A stretch of DNA of 37,701 nt from Vacuolonema iberomarrocanum LEGE 07170 (lineage in GTDB: Bacteria > Cyanobacteriota > Cyanobacteriia > Elainellales > Elainellaceae). The notes beneath the pieces are model-generated. The model saw only the letters and a program-made list of their open reading frames with translations, was not told where the DNA came from and did not search any database. The DNA is taken from the NCBI GenBank assembly GCA_015207365.1, contig JADEXA010000067.1:1-37701 (forward strand). The letters are read 5' to 3'. Positions 23,929 through 32,488 of this stretch are shown here, piece by piece. The position numbers were made by a program, and so were the translations under genes. The number at the start of each line of letters is the position of its first letter. The first letter of the stretch is position 1.

Positions 23929-24590
23929 TTGAGTAGACAGCAAGACGTAGCAAACGTCAAAAAAACCTTAAAGAAGCGCACCAGAGCACCCATTGCTTAT
24001 AGTATTTAACCTATCCTTTAAGCAACAAAGATTATCTCGAAAAAGATAAAAATATTCTTGAAATTAATCGGAAGAACATCCAGTTCAACAATTAAAGTTC
24101 CTATCCCAGAAGCATAGATTTAGCCGACGTTAGGACATAGATTTATCTCAATCAATCGTCGCTTAGTGACCAGATTTACCACGGGAATGATCAATATAAG
24201 AGATGCTTAGAAGGCGTTGGAAAGAGTTAAGCCCACCCAGCGATTCTATTCCTCCGATCGACTCACGTTATTGATTCAGCAAGAATCTTGGAATTTCCAA
24301 ATATTCTCCAAGAGCAAAGTTTTCATTATTTTTTATCAACCTCCCTATGATCTTTAATGACTATGGTACTTGTATTTAATGACCTCAAACCTCTAAGAGA
24401 TAAGCACTATTCAGATGGTTTTCCGTGAGCCGTTTTTTATAAATAAACGCACAAACATCCTAGCTCTAGCCTTCTGAAATCATCTCGTTTTTGCAGCACC
24501 TAAAGTTTTCTGATATCGCAAACTTTAGCTCTATCTTTAGCGAGATTTATTCATTTTTTATTGGGTACTTTTTGTCAAGAGGAGCCACCT
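23929..24590. other. AT-rich intergenic spacer
   Basis: About 660 bp, clearly AT-rich, with no open frame that looks like a gene. It presumably contains the promoter and leader of the following binding-protein gene. The 9-mer TTTAATGAC occurs twice near 24354-24382. No hairpin comparable to the preceding elements is present. Confidence 0.5.
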
Positions 24591-26267
24591 ATGATCGATC
24601 GATTGAATGGTTTCCGGCGAGGCATTCGAAGAATGCTACCCGCCCTGTTGGCACTGATGTTGACAGTAGTCGTAGCCAACTGTGGCCGCGCTCCGGAAAC
24701 CACTAGCAGTGATCCATCGGTGCCTACAGCCGAGGAAGCATCCGCACCAGGCACGTTGGTATTTGGTGCCGTCGGCCAGCCTGTGACGCTCGAATCGGGC
24801 AATGTTATTGATGGTTATTCCATCGATGTGCAGCGGCAGATTTATAACTATCTGCTAGGCCATGAGCCCGGGACAACAGAGCTGATGCCCGAGCTAGCTA
24901 CAGACTGGAGTTCATCTGAAGACGGCTTGAATTGGACGTTCAACCTGCGAGAAGGGGTCACGTTTCAGGATGGCACACCCTTCAATGCAGAGGCTGTTGT
25001 CTTCAACATCAATCGCTGGTGGGATCCCGACTTTGAGTTTGGTTTTCGAGACGCCGGAAAGCTCTATGAAGGCTGGAGTTATCTGTTTGGTGGCTTTCGA
25101 GGCGACGAAGGCTCGATTCTGGCAGATGTTCAGGCGGTTGATGAGTTCACGGTCATGTTTGAACTAGCTAGGCCGTTTGCTGCATTTCCGGCGGCAATTT
25201 CATCGGGCTACTTTGGTATCGCCAGTCCGGCGGCGATTCAGGAAGCTGGGGCAGACTACGGCAGACCAGCCAGTCTCGCAGTAGGGACGGGGCCTTTCTC
25301 GTTCGAGGAATGGCGCAGCGGCGATCGCATTATTCTCTCTCGCTTCGAGGATTACTGGGAAGAGGAACTGCCGATAGCCGATCAGTTGGTGATTCGCTTT
25401 GTGGAAGACCCAGCGGCACGGCTCGTGCAGTTGCGCTCAGGAACGCTGGATTTCACCATCAATCTCACTCCCGACCAGCTCCCTGAAATTGAGTCCGATC
25501 CCAATATTGAGCCCGTTTTTCGACCCTCCTTCAACGTGGGCTATCTCACGCTGAACCCAAGCTATGAACCCCTTTCGACGCCAGAAGTACGGCGTGCGGT
25601 CGCCCAAGCCATCAACAAACCGGCCATCGTCGAGGCCTTTTGGGGAGAGCTGGCGACCACAGACGGGCACTTTGTACCGCCGTCGATGGAAAATTACACC
25701 AGCGATCAGGTTGGCGATTATGAGTATGATCCCGAAGCGGCAAGGGCAGCGATCGCAGAGGCTGGCTATCCCGATGGGTTTGACCTAGATCTTTGGTATC
25801 CGTCTATCAGTGGCCTCGCCTTTCCTACCCCAAAACCGATTGCAGAAGCACTAGCCGCAGAGTTGAGCCAGATTGGCATCCGGGTTACGGTGCAAACGAA
25901 GGATTGGGGCGCATATCTCGAAGACCGCAATACGCCACCAGGCTTTCAGTCCTACCTGTTGGCCTGGGGCGGCGACTATGGAGACCCGGATAATTTCTTG
26001 TATCCCAACTTTAGTGAGGATGGGGCTAAGGATTTAGGCGATTACCAAAATCAAGCGTTATACGATCTCCTTGATCAAGCGCGGTTTGAGCCAGATCCCG
26101 CCCAACGAGAAGTTCTTTACCAAGAAATCGATGTGTTGCTCTTTGAGGAAGCACTCCGCATTCCCATTGTCCATGCCAGACCGCTATTGGCACAGCGTGC
26201 AGGCATAGAAGGGTGGGTGCCCAGCCCATTGGGAAGCGAAGCGTTCGCCTCGATCAGCAAATCCTAG
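24591..26267 (+). CDS. ABC transporter substrate-binding protein, family 5 (peptide/nickel type)
   Basis: A 558-residue lipoprotein-type binding protein. ATG 24591 has the strong site AGAGGAG seven bases upstream. The signal segment ends at C31 (VVVANC), a loose lipobox. The mature part has SBP_bac_5 features: ATDWSSSEDGLNWTFNLREGVTFQDGTPFNAEAVVFNINRW, GTGPFSFEEWRSGDRIILSRFEDYW, and YLTLNPSYEPLSTPEVRRAVAQAINKPAIVEAFW. Such proteins bind peptides, nickel or related solutes outside the inner membrane and feed a DppBCDF-type importer. No permease or ATPase gene is nearby, so it is an orphan here. The ligand cannot be told. It converges with the next gene, 15 bp apart. Confidence 0.93.
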   Translation: MIDRLNGFRRGIRRMLPALLALMLTVVVANCGRAPETTSSDPSVPTAEEASAPGTLVFGAVGQPVTLESGNVIDGYSIDVQRQIYNYLLGHEPGTTELMPELATDWSSSEDGLNWTFNLREGVTFQDGTPFNAEAVVFNINRWWDPDFEFGFRDAGKLYEGWSYLFGGFRGDEGSILADVQAVDEFTVMFELARPFAAFPAAISSGYFGIASPAAIQEAGADYGRPASLAVGTGPFSFEEWRSGDRIILSRFEDYWEEELPIADQLVIRFVEDPAARLVQLRSGTLDFTINLTPDQLPEIESDPNIEPVFRPSFNVGYLTLNPSYEPLSTPEVRRAVAQAINKPAIVEAFWGELATTDGHFVPPSMENYTSDQVGDYEYDPEAARAAIAEAGYPDGFDLDLWYPSISGLAFPTPKPIAEALAAELSQIGIRVTVQTKDWGAYLEDRNTPPGFQSYLLAWGGDYGDPDNFLYPNFSEDGAKDLGDYQNQALYDLLDQARFEPDPAQREVLYQEIDVLLFEEALRIPIVHARPLLAQRAGIEGWVPSPLGSEAFASISKS

Positions 26268-26282
26268 CGATTTGTCCTTACT

Positions 26283-27560
26283 TCAGGAAGGATTCAAAAT
26301 CAGATTGAGGCGGCGCTGTGCCTCTTCCAAGGCCGCTTCCGGGGTAGCTTCGCCCAGGAGCACCGCCTCGATCGCCCGTCCCAAGTTCTCCGAAATCCGA
26401 CTATAGCCAGGAAAGATGGGGCGCGATCGCCCATGGGGAGCTTGTTCTAAGAACACATCTACCGACGGTTGTTGGGCAATGAAATCCTGGTATCGCTGGC
26501 TTTCGCGCGATCGCAAATTCACAGGCAAATAGCCTGTTCCGATTGCCCACTCCGTCTGGAATTCCTCGCTCAGTACATAGTCCATGAAGGTCAGGGCAGC
26601 AGCTTCCCGCTCTGGGGTGGATTTGAACAGGAATAGGTTTTCGCCGCCGGTGCTGGTGGCTTGCCGCGCCCCTGCGGGAATCGGCATCACCCCAAAATCC
26701 ACATCCAGTGCCCCCAACTGCCCCAGCGTCCAGGGCCCGGTCAGTTGCATAGCGACATTGCCGGATAGAAAGCCATCCAGTTCGTAGCCCCGCTCCGGTT
26801 GGGAAAGGACAACGGAGCCATCAGCAATCAGGTCTTGCCAGAGTTGGAGGGCGGCGATCGCACCTTCTGTGTCCACTGTGACAACCGGCGGCTCCGCCTC
26901 CATTGCGGTCAACTCGCCACCGCCCCCCCACATAAAGGGCAACCACATAAACACCGTCCACTCGCCCTTACCCAGCGGTAGCAAAATACCATGCTGATCC
27001 GCCTCAGGCAGCGTTAGCTGCTGCGCCACCTCGCGCAACTCCTCCCAGGTCTGGGGCAATTCTGTGATCCCCGCTGCCTCAAACAAGCTGGGACGATAAA
27101 ACAGCCCTACATTGTTCGTGCCAAAGGGAATCGACCAGATATGGCCTTCCCAGCGCATTGATTCTAAGAGTGCCGGATCGAGCTGCTGACCGACTTCACT
27201 GGCATTCAGCCAGTCCTCCAGCGGGCGAATGGCCTCCAGTTCCACCAACTGCCCCGTAAACATGGGTGCAAACCAAATCAGATCGGGCGTGGCGTTGCCC
27301 ACGATCGCGGCTAGCACCTTGGGTGTCTGCTGATCCGACTGTCCCACATACAACGACTCCACCTGAATATCTGGATGCTCGGCATTGAACCGATCGACTA
27401 GGCTTTGCAACACATCTCGATTGGGGGGCGGGTTCACGCCATGCCACAGGGTCAAGTGGGTCACCCCTGGGGGCGTTGGCGAGGTCGCTTGACATCCCGT
27501 CAGGCACAATACCACCGTCAGCACCAACAGGCATAGGGAACGCAGGAATGGCGATCGCAT
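26283..27560 (-). CDS. ABC transporter sugar-binding lipoprotein, family 1 (UgpB/MalE type)
   Basis: A 425-residue exported lipoprotein: signal peptide ending in the lipobox LTGC with lipidated C23. The mature part begins VTHLTLWHGVNPPPNRDVLQSLVDRFNAEHPDIQVE and continues with ATPDLIWFAPMFTGQLVELEAIRPLEDWL and IPFGTNNVGLFYRPSLFEAAGI, characteristic of SBP_bac_1 proteins that bind sugars or glycerol-3-phosphate. The transport partners are not in the window. HIP1 overlaps its start codon. Directly upstream is a palindromic element (27594) that could influence expression. Confidence 0.93.
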   Translation of the reverse strand: MRSPFLRSLCLLVLTVVLCLTGCQATSPTPPGVTHLTLWHGVNPPPNRDVLQSLVDRFNAEHPDIQVESLYVGQSDQQTPKVLAAIVGNATPDLIWFAPMFTGQLVELEAIRPLEDWLNASEVGQQLDPALLESMRWEGHIWSIPFGTNNVGLFYRPSLFEAAGITELPQTWEELREVAQQLTLPEADQHGILLPLGKGEWTVFMWLPFMWGGGGELTAMEAEPPVVTVDTEGAIAALQLWQDLIADGSVVLSQPERGYELDGFLSGNVAMQLTGPWTLGQLGALDVDFGVMPIPAGARQATSTGGENLFLFKSTPEREAAALTFMDYVLSEEFQTEWAIGTGYLPVNLRSRESQRYQDFIAQQPSVDVFLEQAPHGRSRPIFPGYSRISENLGRAIEAVLLGEATPEAALEEAQRRLNLILNPS

Positions 27561-27593
27561 AACTCACCCAAAACACAACAGTTAGAGCCGTCA

Positions 27594-27660
27594 TACCAAT
27601 TCTACGCAAATCAAAGCCAGATCACGTTTCAAAACCCTTGCAGTGCGGGGGTTTTGAAAA
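27594..27660. repeat. Palindromic element family D, diverged copy (D2)
   Basis: Starts TACCAATTCTACGCAAATC, aligning with the reverse strand of D1 (TACCAATTCAACGAAAACC), and shares CCAGATCA. Hairpin arms TTTCAAAACCC (27627-27637) and GGGTTTTGAAA (27649-27659) are perfect, loop TTGCAGTGCGG, similar to D3. It lies in the gap upstream of the sugar-binding protein gene. Confidence 0.8.
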
Positions 27661-27704
27661 TTAAGCAGCCTGTTAACTCAGCCAACCTGACAGACACCAA
27701 GGAC

Positions 27705-28490
27705 TTACTCCTCTGTCGCTTCTGCGTCTCCGTCCGCGTCCAGAGAGACTTCGATGTCCAATTCCCGCAAACGGTCGAGTACCCACTCTTCCAGCAATTC
27801 ATCTAAAAGCGCTTGCCGCACCTCAGGATTATCCAACGTCGCAGGCAGATTGTGCTCTAGCCGGAAAATATACCAGCCGCCATCCAACGGCATGGGATTC
27901 AGAACAGAACGGGGATCTGCAATGTCGAGCTTGGCACGCAAACCATCGGGCAGATTACCTCGACTCACTTTGCCAAACATGCCGTTAAACAATCGGTCTT
28001 CGGCAATCGAGTACTCCCGCGCCAGATTTTCAAAACTTGCCCCATCTTGCAATTGCAAAAAAAGTTCTTCCGCCAGATCTTCCTCGTGCACCACGATGCG
28101 GGAAAGAATCACCTGGTCGAAAAAGAGTTTGCGCTCAATAAAATACTCCTGAAGACGAGCTTCGGCCAGATATTCTCGCAATTTGTAGAGGCGCAGTTCA
28201 GCCAGAAATCGTTCGTGAAATAGGGATTCATCCAACCCTTGGTTCGTTAGCCATTCGCGATATTGAAAGCTATCAGTGAGCTGATTTTTTTGCCGAAATT
28301 CCAGCATCTTTCGATCAACTTCGGTAGGGGCGATCGCCAGCTCTGGCTGCGTCTCAAACGCCTGCTCCAGCAAATACTGCCGCAACACATTGCTGATGAA
28401 TGTATCGACCTCTCCAATCCGTTGCAAGTACCGAAAGGCTTGTCCCAGAGAGATTGCATCCTGTCCGTTAATGGCAATAAATGCAGGCAT
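27705..28490 (-). CDS. Parvulin-type peptidylprolyl isomerase
   Basis: A 261-residue protein without a signal peptide, so probably cytoplasmic. The N-terminal half (about 1-125) is helical, SurA-like, and the PpiC/parvulin domain covers about 128-212: SRIVVHEEDLAEELFLQLQDGASFENLAREYSIAEDRLFNGMFGKVSRGNLPDGL then PMPLDGGWYIFRLE. Parvulins speed cis-trans proline isomerisation. From memory, similar cyanobacterial proteins occur beside HlyD/ABC secretion genes; no such gene is present here. The C-terminus is acidic (DADGDAEATEE). The C-terminal half of the active-site region is less typical, so catalysis is not certain. Confidence 0.85.
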   Translation of the reverse strand: MPAFIAINGQDAISLGQAFRYLQRIGEVDTFISNVLRQYLLEQAFETQPELAIAPTEVDRKMLEFRQKNQLTDSFQYREWLTNQGLDESLFHERFLAELRLYKLREYLAEARLQEYFIERKLFFDQVILSRIVVHEEDLAEELFLQLQDGASFENLAREYSIAEDRLFNGMFGKVSRGNLPDGLRAKLDIADPRSVLNPMPLDGGWYIFRLEHNLPATLDNPEVRQALLDELLEEWVLDRLRELDIEVSLDADGDAEATEE

Positions 28491-28639
28491 AATTCACGTC
28501 AAAACTCGTTGCAGCCAATAGCGTACCCCAAATTGGAAGCCGACGTTTAGGACGGGTTTCACGCGAGTCTGGCATCAAACCCTCCACTTACGCCCCAATC
28601 CGCTCCAACAAACCTGATGAGTACTTTGAGAGAAATCTC

Positions 28640-29116
28640 CTACGCCAACAGCCCTTCCGCTACAGAGGTGGAAACCCCACTGACCGCAATCATCACGTTG
28701 CTGGATTTGATCATGGCATAGACCTCCATATCAACCTGCAAGCCCAAGCGTTGGGCTGAGGCCGTCGTAATCACAGCCGTCATTTCAACAGTTGGCGCAA
28801 TCTCCAGAATGATTTCCGTATTCACGTCATCCTGGTTCAGGTGCAGGATCGTGCCGCGCAAGAGGTTGCGTGCGCTGACCTGAAAGGGGACAAATCGCCG
28901 CATTGCAGCATCCGACACGGAATCCGGCTCGGCTTCCCTGAAAGAATTGCGGGTAGCAGGTCGGGGGGGTGCGGGTTCCGAGGCATCCAGGGTACGAATT
29001 AGCTCTCGCAAAACTTCTGTTTTGGATCGTTGCGTGCGCTGACAGTAAGCATCCAGCAGTTGCCGCTCCTCCGAAGTGGCCTGGAATGTCACCCAACCTT
29101 GATTCTTTCTAGGCAT
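28640..29116 (-). CDS. Molybdate-responsive regulator: ribbon-helix-helix fused to Mop domain
   Basis: A 158-residue protein. Residues about 8-44 (WVTFQATSEERQLLDAYCQRTQRSKTEVLRELIRTL) fit a ribbon-helix-helix DNA-binding fold: one strand and two helices. After a Pro-rich linker, residues 80-144 are a molbindin/Mop domain (SARNLLRGTILHLN ... TVEMTAVITTASAQRLGLQVDMEVYAMIKSSNVMIA) that binds molybdate or tungstate. It is divergent from modA across a 133-bp spacer holding two similar inverted repeats. It probably does the job of ModE with a different DNA-binding domain, repressing uptake when molybdate is plentiful; this is inference from architecture and position. Confidence 0.85.
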   Translation of the reverse strand: MPRKNQGWVTFQATSEERQLLDAYCQRTQRSKTEVLRELIRTLDASEPAPPRPATRNSFREAEPDSVSDAAMRRFVPFQVSARNLLRGTILHLNQDDVNTEIILEIAPTVEMTAVITTASAQRLGLQVDMEVYAMIKSSNVMIAVSGVSTSVAEGLLA

Positions 29117-29127
29117 CGCTCTACCAT

Positions 29128-29142
29128 ACCAACCAAGTTGGT
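29128..29142. promoter_or_regulatory. Candidate operator 1 of the RHH-Mop regulator
   Basis: ACCAACCAAGTTGGT has perfect 6-bp arms (ACCAAC/GTTGGT) and a 3-base spacer. It lies 12 bp upstream of the regulator start codon, in the divergent spacer. Confidence 0.55.
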
Positions 29143-29169
29143 GTATCCCTCGTTGTTCGGCTCGATTTT

Positions 29170-29184
29170 ACCAACAGTTTTGGC
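29170..29184. promoter_or_regulatory. Candidate operator 2 of the RHH-Mop regulator
   Basis: ACCAACAGTTTTGGC repeats the left half-site exactly and the right half-site with two changes (TTTGGC for GTTGGT), same 3-base spacing. It is 42 bp from operator 1 (four helical turns) and 66 bp before the modA start. Confidence 0.45.
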
Positions 29185-29249
29185 ATCGGCCTCCGCATCG
29201 CAATAGGTTGAGATGTTCCAAATCCTCTACTCCCCCAGGGCTTCATCCT

Positions 29250-30071
29250 ATGAATAGACGACATTTCGCAGCCTTGTCGGCGCTGACATTGAGCGCATGT
29301 TTGGCGATCGCCAGTTGTGCTCAATCCCCCGCACCCAACGCAGCGACAGACAATACCAACGCAACAGCCACCGCCGATTCGGTTGCCCTCACCATTTCGG
29401 TCGCCGCCAGTGTGCAGGACGCGATGAACGAAATCCAGACGGCGTATCAGGAAGAAGCACCCAACATCACGATTACCTACAACTTTGGGTCGTCAGGCTC
29501 ACTGGCGCAACAAATTGCCCAGGGCGCACCCACCGATGTGTTTCTGTCCGCATCGACAAAGTGGATGGATGATTTGGAAGAGCAGGGCCAGGTTCTAGCG
29601 GATTCCCGACAGGATTTGCTGCAAAACGCGATGGTGTTGATCGTGCCCCAGGACAATGCTGAGATTGCCGACTTTGAGGCGTTAGGCATGGATCAGGTGA
29701 GCCGAGTGGCGATCGGTGAACCCGAGAGCGTGCCTGCAGGAGGCTATGCCAAAGAAGTGTTAACCAGCATGGAACTGTTCGATGGGTTGGAGTCGAAGCT
29801 AGTTTTTGGTAACAATGTGCGGCAAGTCCTGTCCTATGTAGAAACGGGCAATGTGGATGTGGGGCTGGTCTATGCCACCGATGCCCTGGTTTCAGAGCAA
29901 GTGCGCGTGGTGGCGACGGCTCCAGCAGCGACCCATTCCCCTATCGTCTACCCCATCGCCGTGGTACAGGACAGCGAGAATGCAGAAGCCGCCCAAGCGT
30001 TTGTGGATTTTCTCTCGACGGATACGGCGATCGCCATCTTTGAGGCCTACGGCTTCACCCTGGCGGAATAG
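29250..30071 (+). CDS. modA: Molybdate ABC transporter substrate-binding protein
   Basis: A 273-residue lipoprotein: basic start MNRRHF, hydrophobic segment and lipobox IASC with C23. The mature protein has ModA hallmarks: LTISVAASVQDAMNEIQTAYQEEAPNITITYNFGSSGSLAQQIAQGAPTDVFLSAS (the S/S and G contacts for the oxyanion), then DVGLVYATDAL near the C-terminus. It captures molybdate or tungstate outside the inner membrane and hands it to the ModBC protein encoded 33 bp downstream. ATG 29250 is chosen; an upstream in-frame start at 29208 would break the signal-peptide pattern. Probably regulated by the divergent RHH-Mop protein. Confidence 0.96.
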   Translation: MNRRHFAALSALTLSACLAIASCAQSPAPNAATDNTNATATADSVALTISVAASVQDAMNEIQTAYQEEAPNITITYNFGSSGSLAQQIAQGAPTDVFLSASTKWMDDLEEQGQVLADSRQDLLQNAMVLIVPQDNAEIADFEALGMDQVSRVAIGEPESVPAGGYAKEVLTSMELFDGLESKLVFGNNVRQVLSYVETGNVDVGLVYATDALVSEQVRVVATAPAATHSPIVYPIAVVQDSENAEAAQAFVDFLSTDTAIAIFEAYGFTLAE

Positions 30072-30104
30072 ATCTGCCCGCCCCATTTAACGGATTGTCG
30101 CTTC

Positions 30105-31976
30105 ATGCCCGATGACCTAACCCCCCTCTGGATCTCCCTGAAAACGGCGATCGCTGCCACCTGCTTTGCCTTCTTGCTCGGCATTGGGGTTGCTCGCTGG
30201 ATGATGACCTATCGAGGCAGGGCACGGGGCGTGATCGACGGCGTACTGACCCTACCACTGGTGCTACCGCCGACGGTGGTGGGCTTTTTCCTATTACTCC
30301 TCTTTGGAAAAAATAGCCCGGTGGGGCAGTTTCTCGATCAGCTGGGCATCTCGATTATCTTCACCTGGGCAGCGACGGTCATTGCAGCCACCATCGTGGC
30401 CTTTCCGCTGATGTACAAAACCACCCTGGGCGCGTTTGAGCAGGTGGATCAGACATTGCTGAGTTCTGCCCGCACGTTGGGGGCAACGGAGTGGCGTATT
30501 TTCTGGCAAGTCTTGTTACCCCTCGCCTATCCAGGGGTATTGGCCGGAACGATCCTGGCCTTTGCTCGTGCCCTAGGCGAGTTTGGCGCAACCCTGATGG
30601 TGGGCGGCAGCATTCCGGGAGTCACGCAGACGATCCCGATCGCCATCTTTTTTGCAGCGGAAGCGGGGCGAATGGGGGTGGCTCTGGCGTGGGTGCTGCT
30701 GATGGTGGCAATCTCGCTGGTGGTGATTGTGGGGATCAACTACGGAGATGGTGGTCGATCGCCCCTGCGAATGCGCCCCAATCCACTCATCGTTCGTTGG
30801 TTTAACTGGGTGTTTTTTGGGGGAAGGAACCACAGCGGCACAGAGGACACAGAGCGGAGAGACACCAGCCACTCCATCCACCCATTCACCCATTCACCCA
30901 TCCATCCCACGGAGCTGCGAGTCAAGATTACGAAGCAAATTCCTGGCTTCCAACTGCGGGTGAAGTTTCGCACGGACGAGCAGCCCTTGGGGTTGCTGGG
31001 GGCATCGGGTTCAGGCAAGAGCATGACCCTGCGCTGTATTGCAGGGCTAGAAACGCCCTCGACGGGCAAGATTGTGCTGAATGGACGGGTGCTGTTTGAT
31101 GCAGAGAAGGCGATCAATGTGCCGAGTCGCGATCGCAAGGTCGGTCTCGTGTTCCAAAACTACGCGCTGTTTCCTCATCTGACGGTGGCGCAGAATATTG
31201 CGTTTGGCATGCAACAGATTCCCAAGCCGCAGCGGGTGCCAGAAGTCATGCGCTATCTGGCGATGATGCATCTAGAGGGATTGGGCGATCGCTACCCCCA
31301 CCAACTTTCGGGGGGACAGCAACAGCGAGTGGCACTGGCACGGGCACTGGCGATTCAGCCAGACATCTTGCTGCTAGATGAACCGCTATCGGCTTTGGAT
31401 GCTTACCTGCGAAGTCAGGTAGAACGGTTGCTTATTGAGGTATTGGAGCAGTATCGCGGGGTGACCCTGTTCATTACCCACAAGCTGGAGGAAGCCTATC
31501 GGATCTGCCATAGCCTGATGGTGCTGAACGGCGGAGAAATTGCCGCCGAGGGAACCCGAGAGGATATTTTTGAACATCCGCCAACCTTTCAGGTGGCACG
31601 GGTCACGGAGTGCAAAAACTTTTCGGCGGCGGTACCCATTGGTGAAACCCATGTGGAGGCGACGGACTGGGGCTGCAAGCTAGAGGTGATAGACCCCGTT
31701 CCACCCGATGCCTCTTTTGTCGGCATTCGGGCTCACCACATCCTGTTTTTGAGAGGCACCCGCTTGAGCAATACCTTCCCTAGCTGGCTGGCGATGATTA
31801 GTGAAACCCAACATCGGGTGACGCTCTACCTCAAACTCCACAGCCCTCCAGAGTCGGCTCAAGACTACCACTTGCAAGCAGAGGTCTACCGGGAAAAGTG
31901 GGAACTGATGTGCGATCGCCCTTTTCCTTGGAACGTACGCCTCGACCCCGTCCGCCTCATCGTCATGACTCGCTGA
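30105..31976 (+). CDS. modBC: Fused molybdate permease and ATPase (ModB-ModC)
   Basis: A 623-residue fusion. Residues 1-215 are ModB, with five or six membrane helices and the EAA-type coupling loop around 125-165 (ARTLGATEWRIFWQVLLPLAYPG). Residues from about 270 are ModC: Walker A GASGSGKS (299-306), Q-loop FQNYALFPHL, signature LSGGQ (401-405), Walker B ILLLDEP (421-427), switch His 459, and a C-terminal regulatory part. ModBC fusions are known in cyanobacteria. The linker (about 240-268) reads RNHSGTEDTERRDTSHSIHPFTHSPIHPTE and looks like a translated intergenic repeat. With ModA it forms the importer supplying molybdenum cofactor for nitrate reductase and other enzymes. Confidence 0.95.
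   Translation: MPDDLTPLWISLKTAIAATCFAFLLGIGVARWMMTYRGRARGVIDGVLTLPLVLPPTVVGFFLLLLFGKNSPVGQFLDQLGISIIFTWAATVIAATIVAFPLMYKTTLGAFEQVDQTLLSSARTLGATEWRIFWQVLLPLAYPGVLAGTILAFARALGEFGATLMVGGSIPGVTQTIPIAIFFAAEAGRMGVALAWVLLMVAISLVVIVGINYGDGGRSPLRMRPNPLIVRWFNWVFFGGRNHSGTEDTERRDTSHSIHPFTHSPIHPTELRVKITKQIPGFQLRVKFRTDEQPLGLLGASGSGKSMTLRCIAGLETPSTGKIVLNGRVLFDAEKAINVPSRDRKVGLVFQNYALFPHLTVAQNIAFGMQQIPKPQRVPEVMRYLAMMHLEGLGDRYPHQLSGGQQQRVALARALAIQPDILLLDEPLSALDAYLRSQVERLLIEVLEQYRGVTLFITHKLEEAYRICHSLMVLNGGEIAAEGTREDIFEHPPTFQVARVTECKNFSAAVPIGETHVEATDWGCKLEVIDPVPPDASFVGIRAHHILFLRGTRLSNTFPSWLAMISETQHRVTLYLKLHSPPESAQDYHLQAEVYREKWELMCDRPFPWNVRLDPVRLIVMTR
30827..30908 (+). repeat. Intergenic-type repeat embedded in the modBC linker
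   Basis: GAACCACAGCGGCACAGAGG followed by ACACAGAG (30827-30854) resembles the accessory repeat 'accacagaggcacagaggacacagag' common between cyanobacterial genes (from memory). It is followed by a C/T-rich run of CCCATTCA and CCATCCA units to 30908. Both are in frame and translated. Confidence 0.65.
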
Positions 31977-32018
31977 ACCATTTCTCAGGGCAGGTTAGCG
32001 ACAACATAACTCAACCGC

Positions 32019-32453
32019 TCAAGCACGAGATTGTTTCAGGGCTTCTAGATCCGCTTTAATCGCCTCGTAACCTGCTCCATTCTCGGCTTCCAGGTACAAC
32101 TCTCCGGCGCGCACCAAGCTCCGTACCGCTTCGTTATCCTTCTTTAAATTGGCTTGCAGGCGTCCCAGGTTGTGGTGGGCTTCGGCAAGGTTGGTATTTT
32201 CTTGTAGAGCAAGGTTGAAAGTCGCGATCGCCTGCTTAAATTTGCCCTTGCGGTAAGCCGCACAGCCATCTGCAAACGACTGTGCGATCGCGTCAGTGAG
32301 GGTCGATGCCGTACCCACAGGCTCCGTAAAGACGACCGCCCGACTGCCCGCCCCAGTATAGGCCCAGATCATTGCCGCTAGACCGAACCCTCCGATGAGG
32401 GCGATCGCCCCGGCCCAGGTCAGCAGATTTCCCGTTTCCACGTCGCCCATCAT
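32019..32453 (-). CDS. Membrane-anchored TPR protein, last gene of the min cluster
   Basis: A 144-residue protein with one N-terminal membrane helix (about 11-33, LTWAGAIALIGGFGLAAMIWAYTG) and two TPR-like units (about 58-125: FADGCAAYRKGKFKQAIATFNLALQENTNLAEAHHNLGRLQANLKKDNEAVRSLVRAGELYLEAENGAGY). ATG 32453 follows GAGAGGGGTGC. It begins 35 bp after the minE stop and is on the same strand, so co-transcription with minCDE is likely. TPR units bind proteins; a role at the division plane is inference. It converges with modBC, about 40 bp apart. Confidence 0.85.
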   Translation of the reverse strand: MMGDVETGNLLTWAGAIALIGGFGLAAMIWAYTGAGSRAVVFTEPVGTASTLTDAIAQSFADGCAAYRKGKFKQAIATFNLALQENTNLAEAHHNLGRLQANLKKDNEAVRSLVRAGELYLEAENGAGYEAIKADLEALKQSRA

Positions 32454-32488
32454 GCACCCCTCTCGACTGGAAATTTGCTCATCATTGC

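Noticed and set aside
23698..23943. Open frames running through the stacked palindromes (for example with WPRRGHKINKL).
   Set aside because: The translations simply read the repeats; similar strings appear at 36378, where element C2 is read through.
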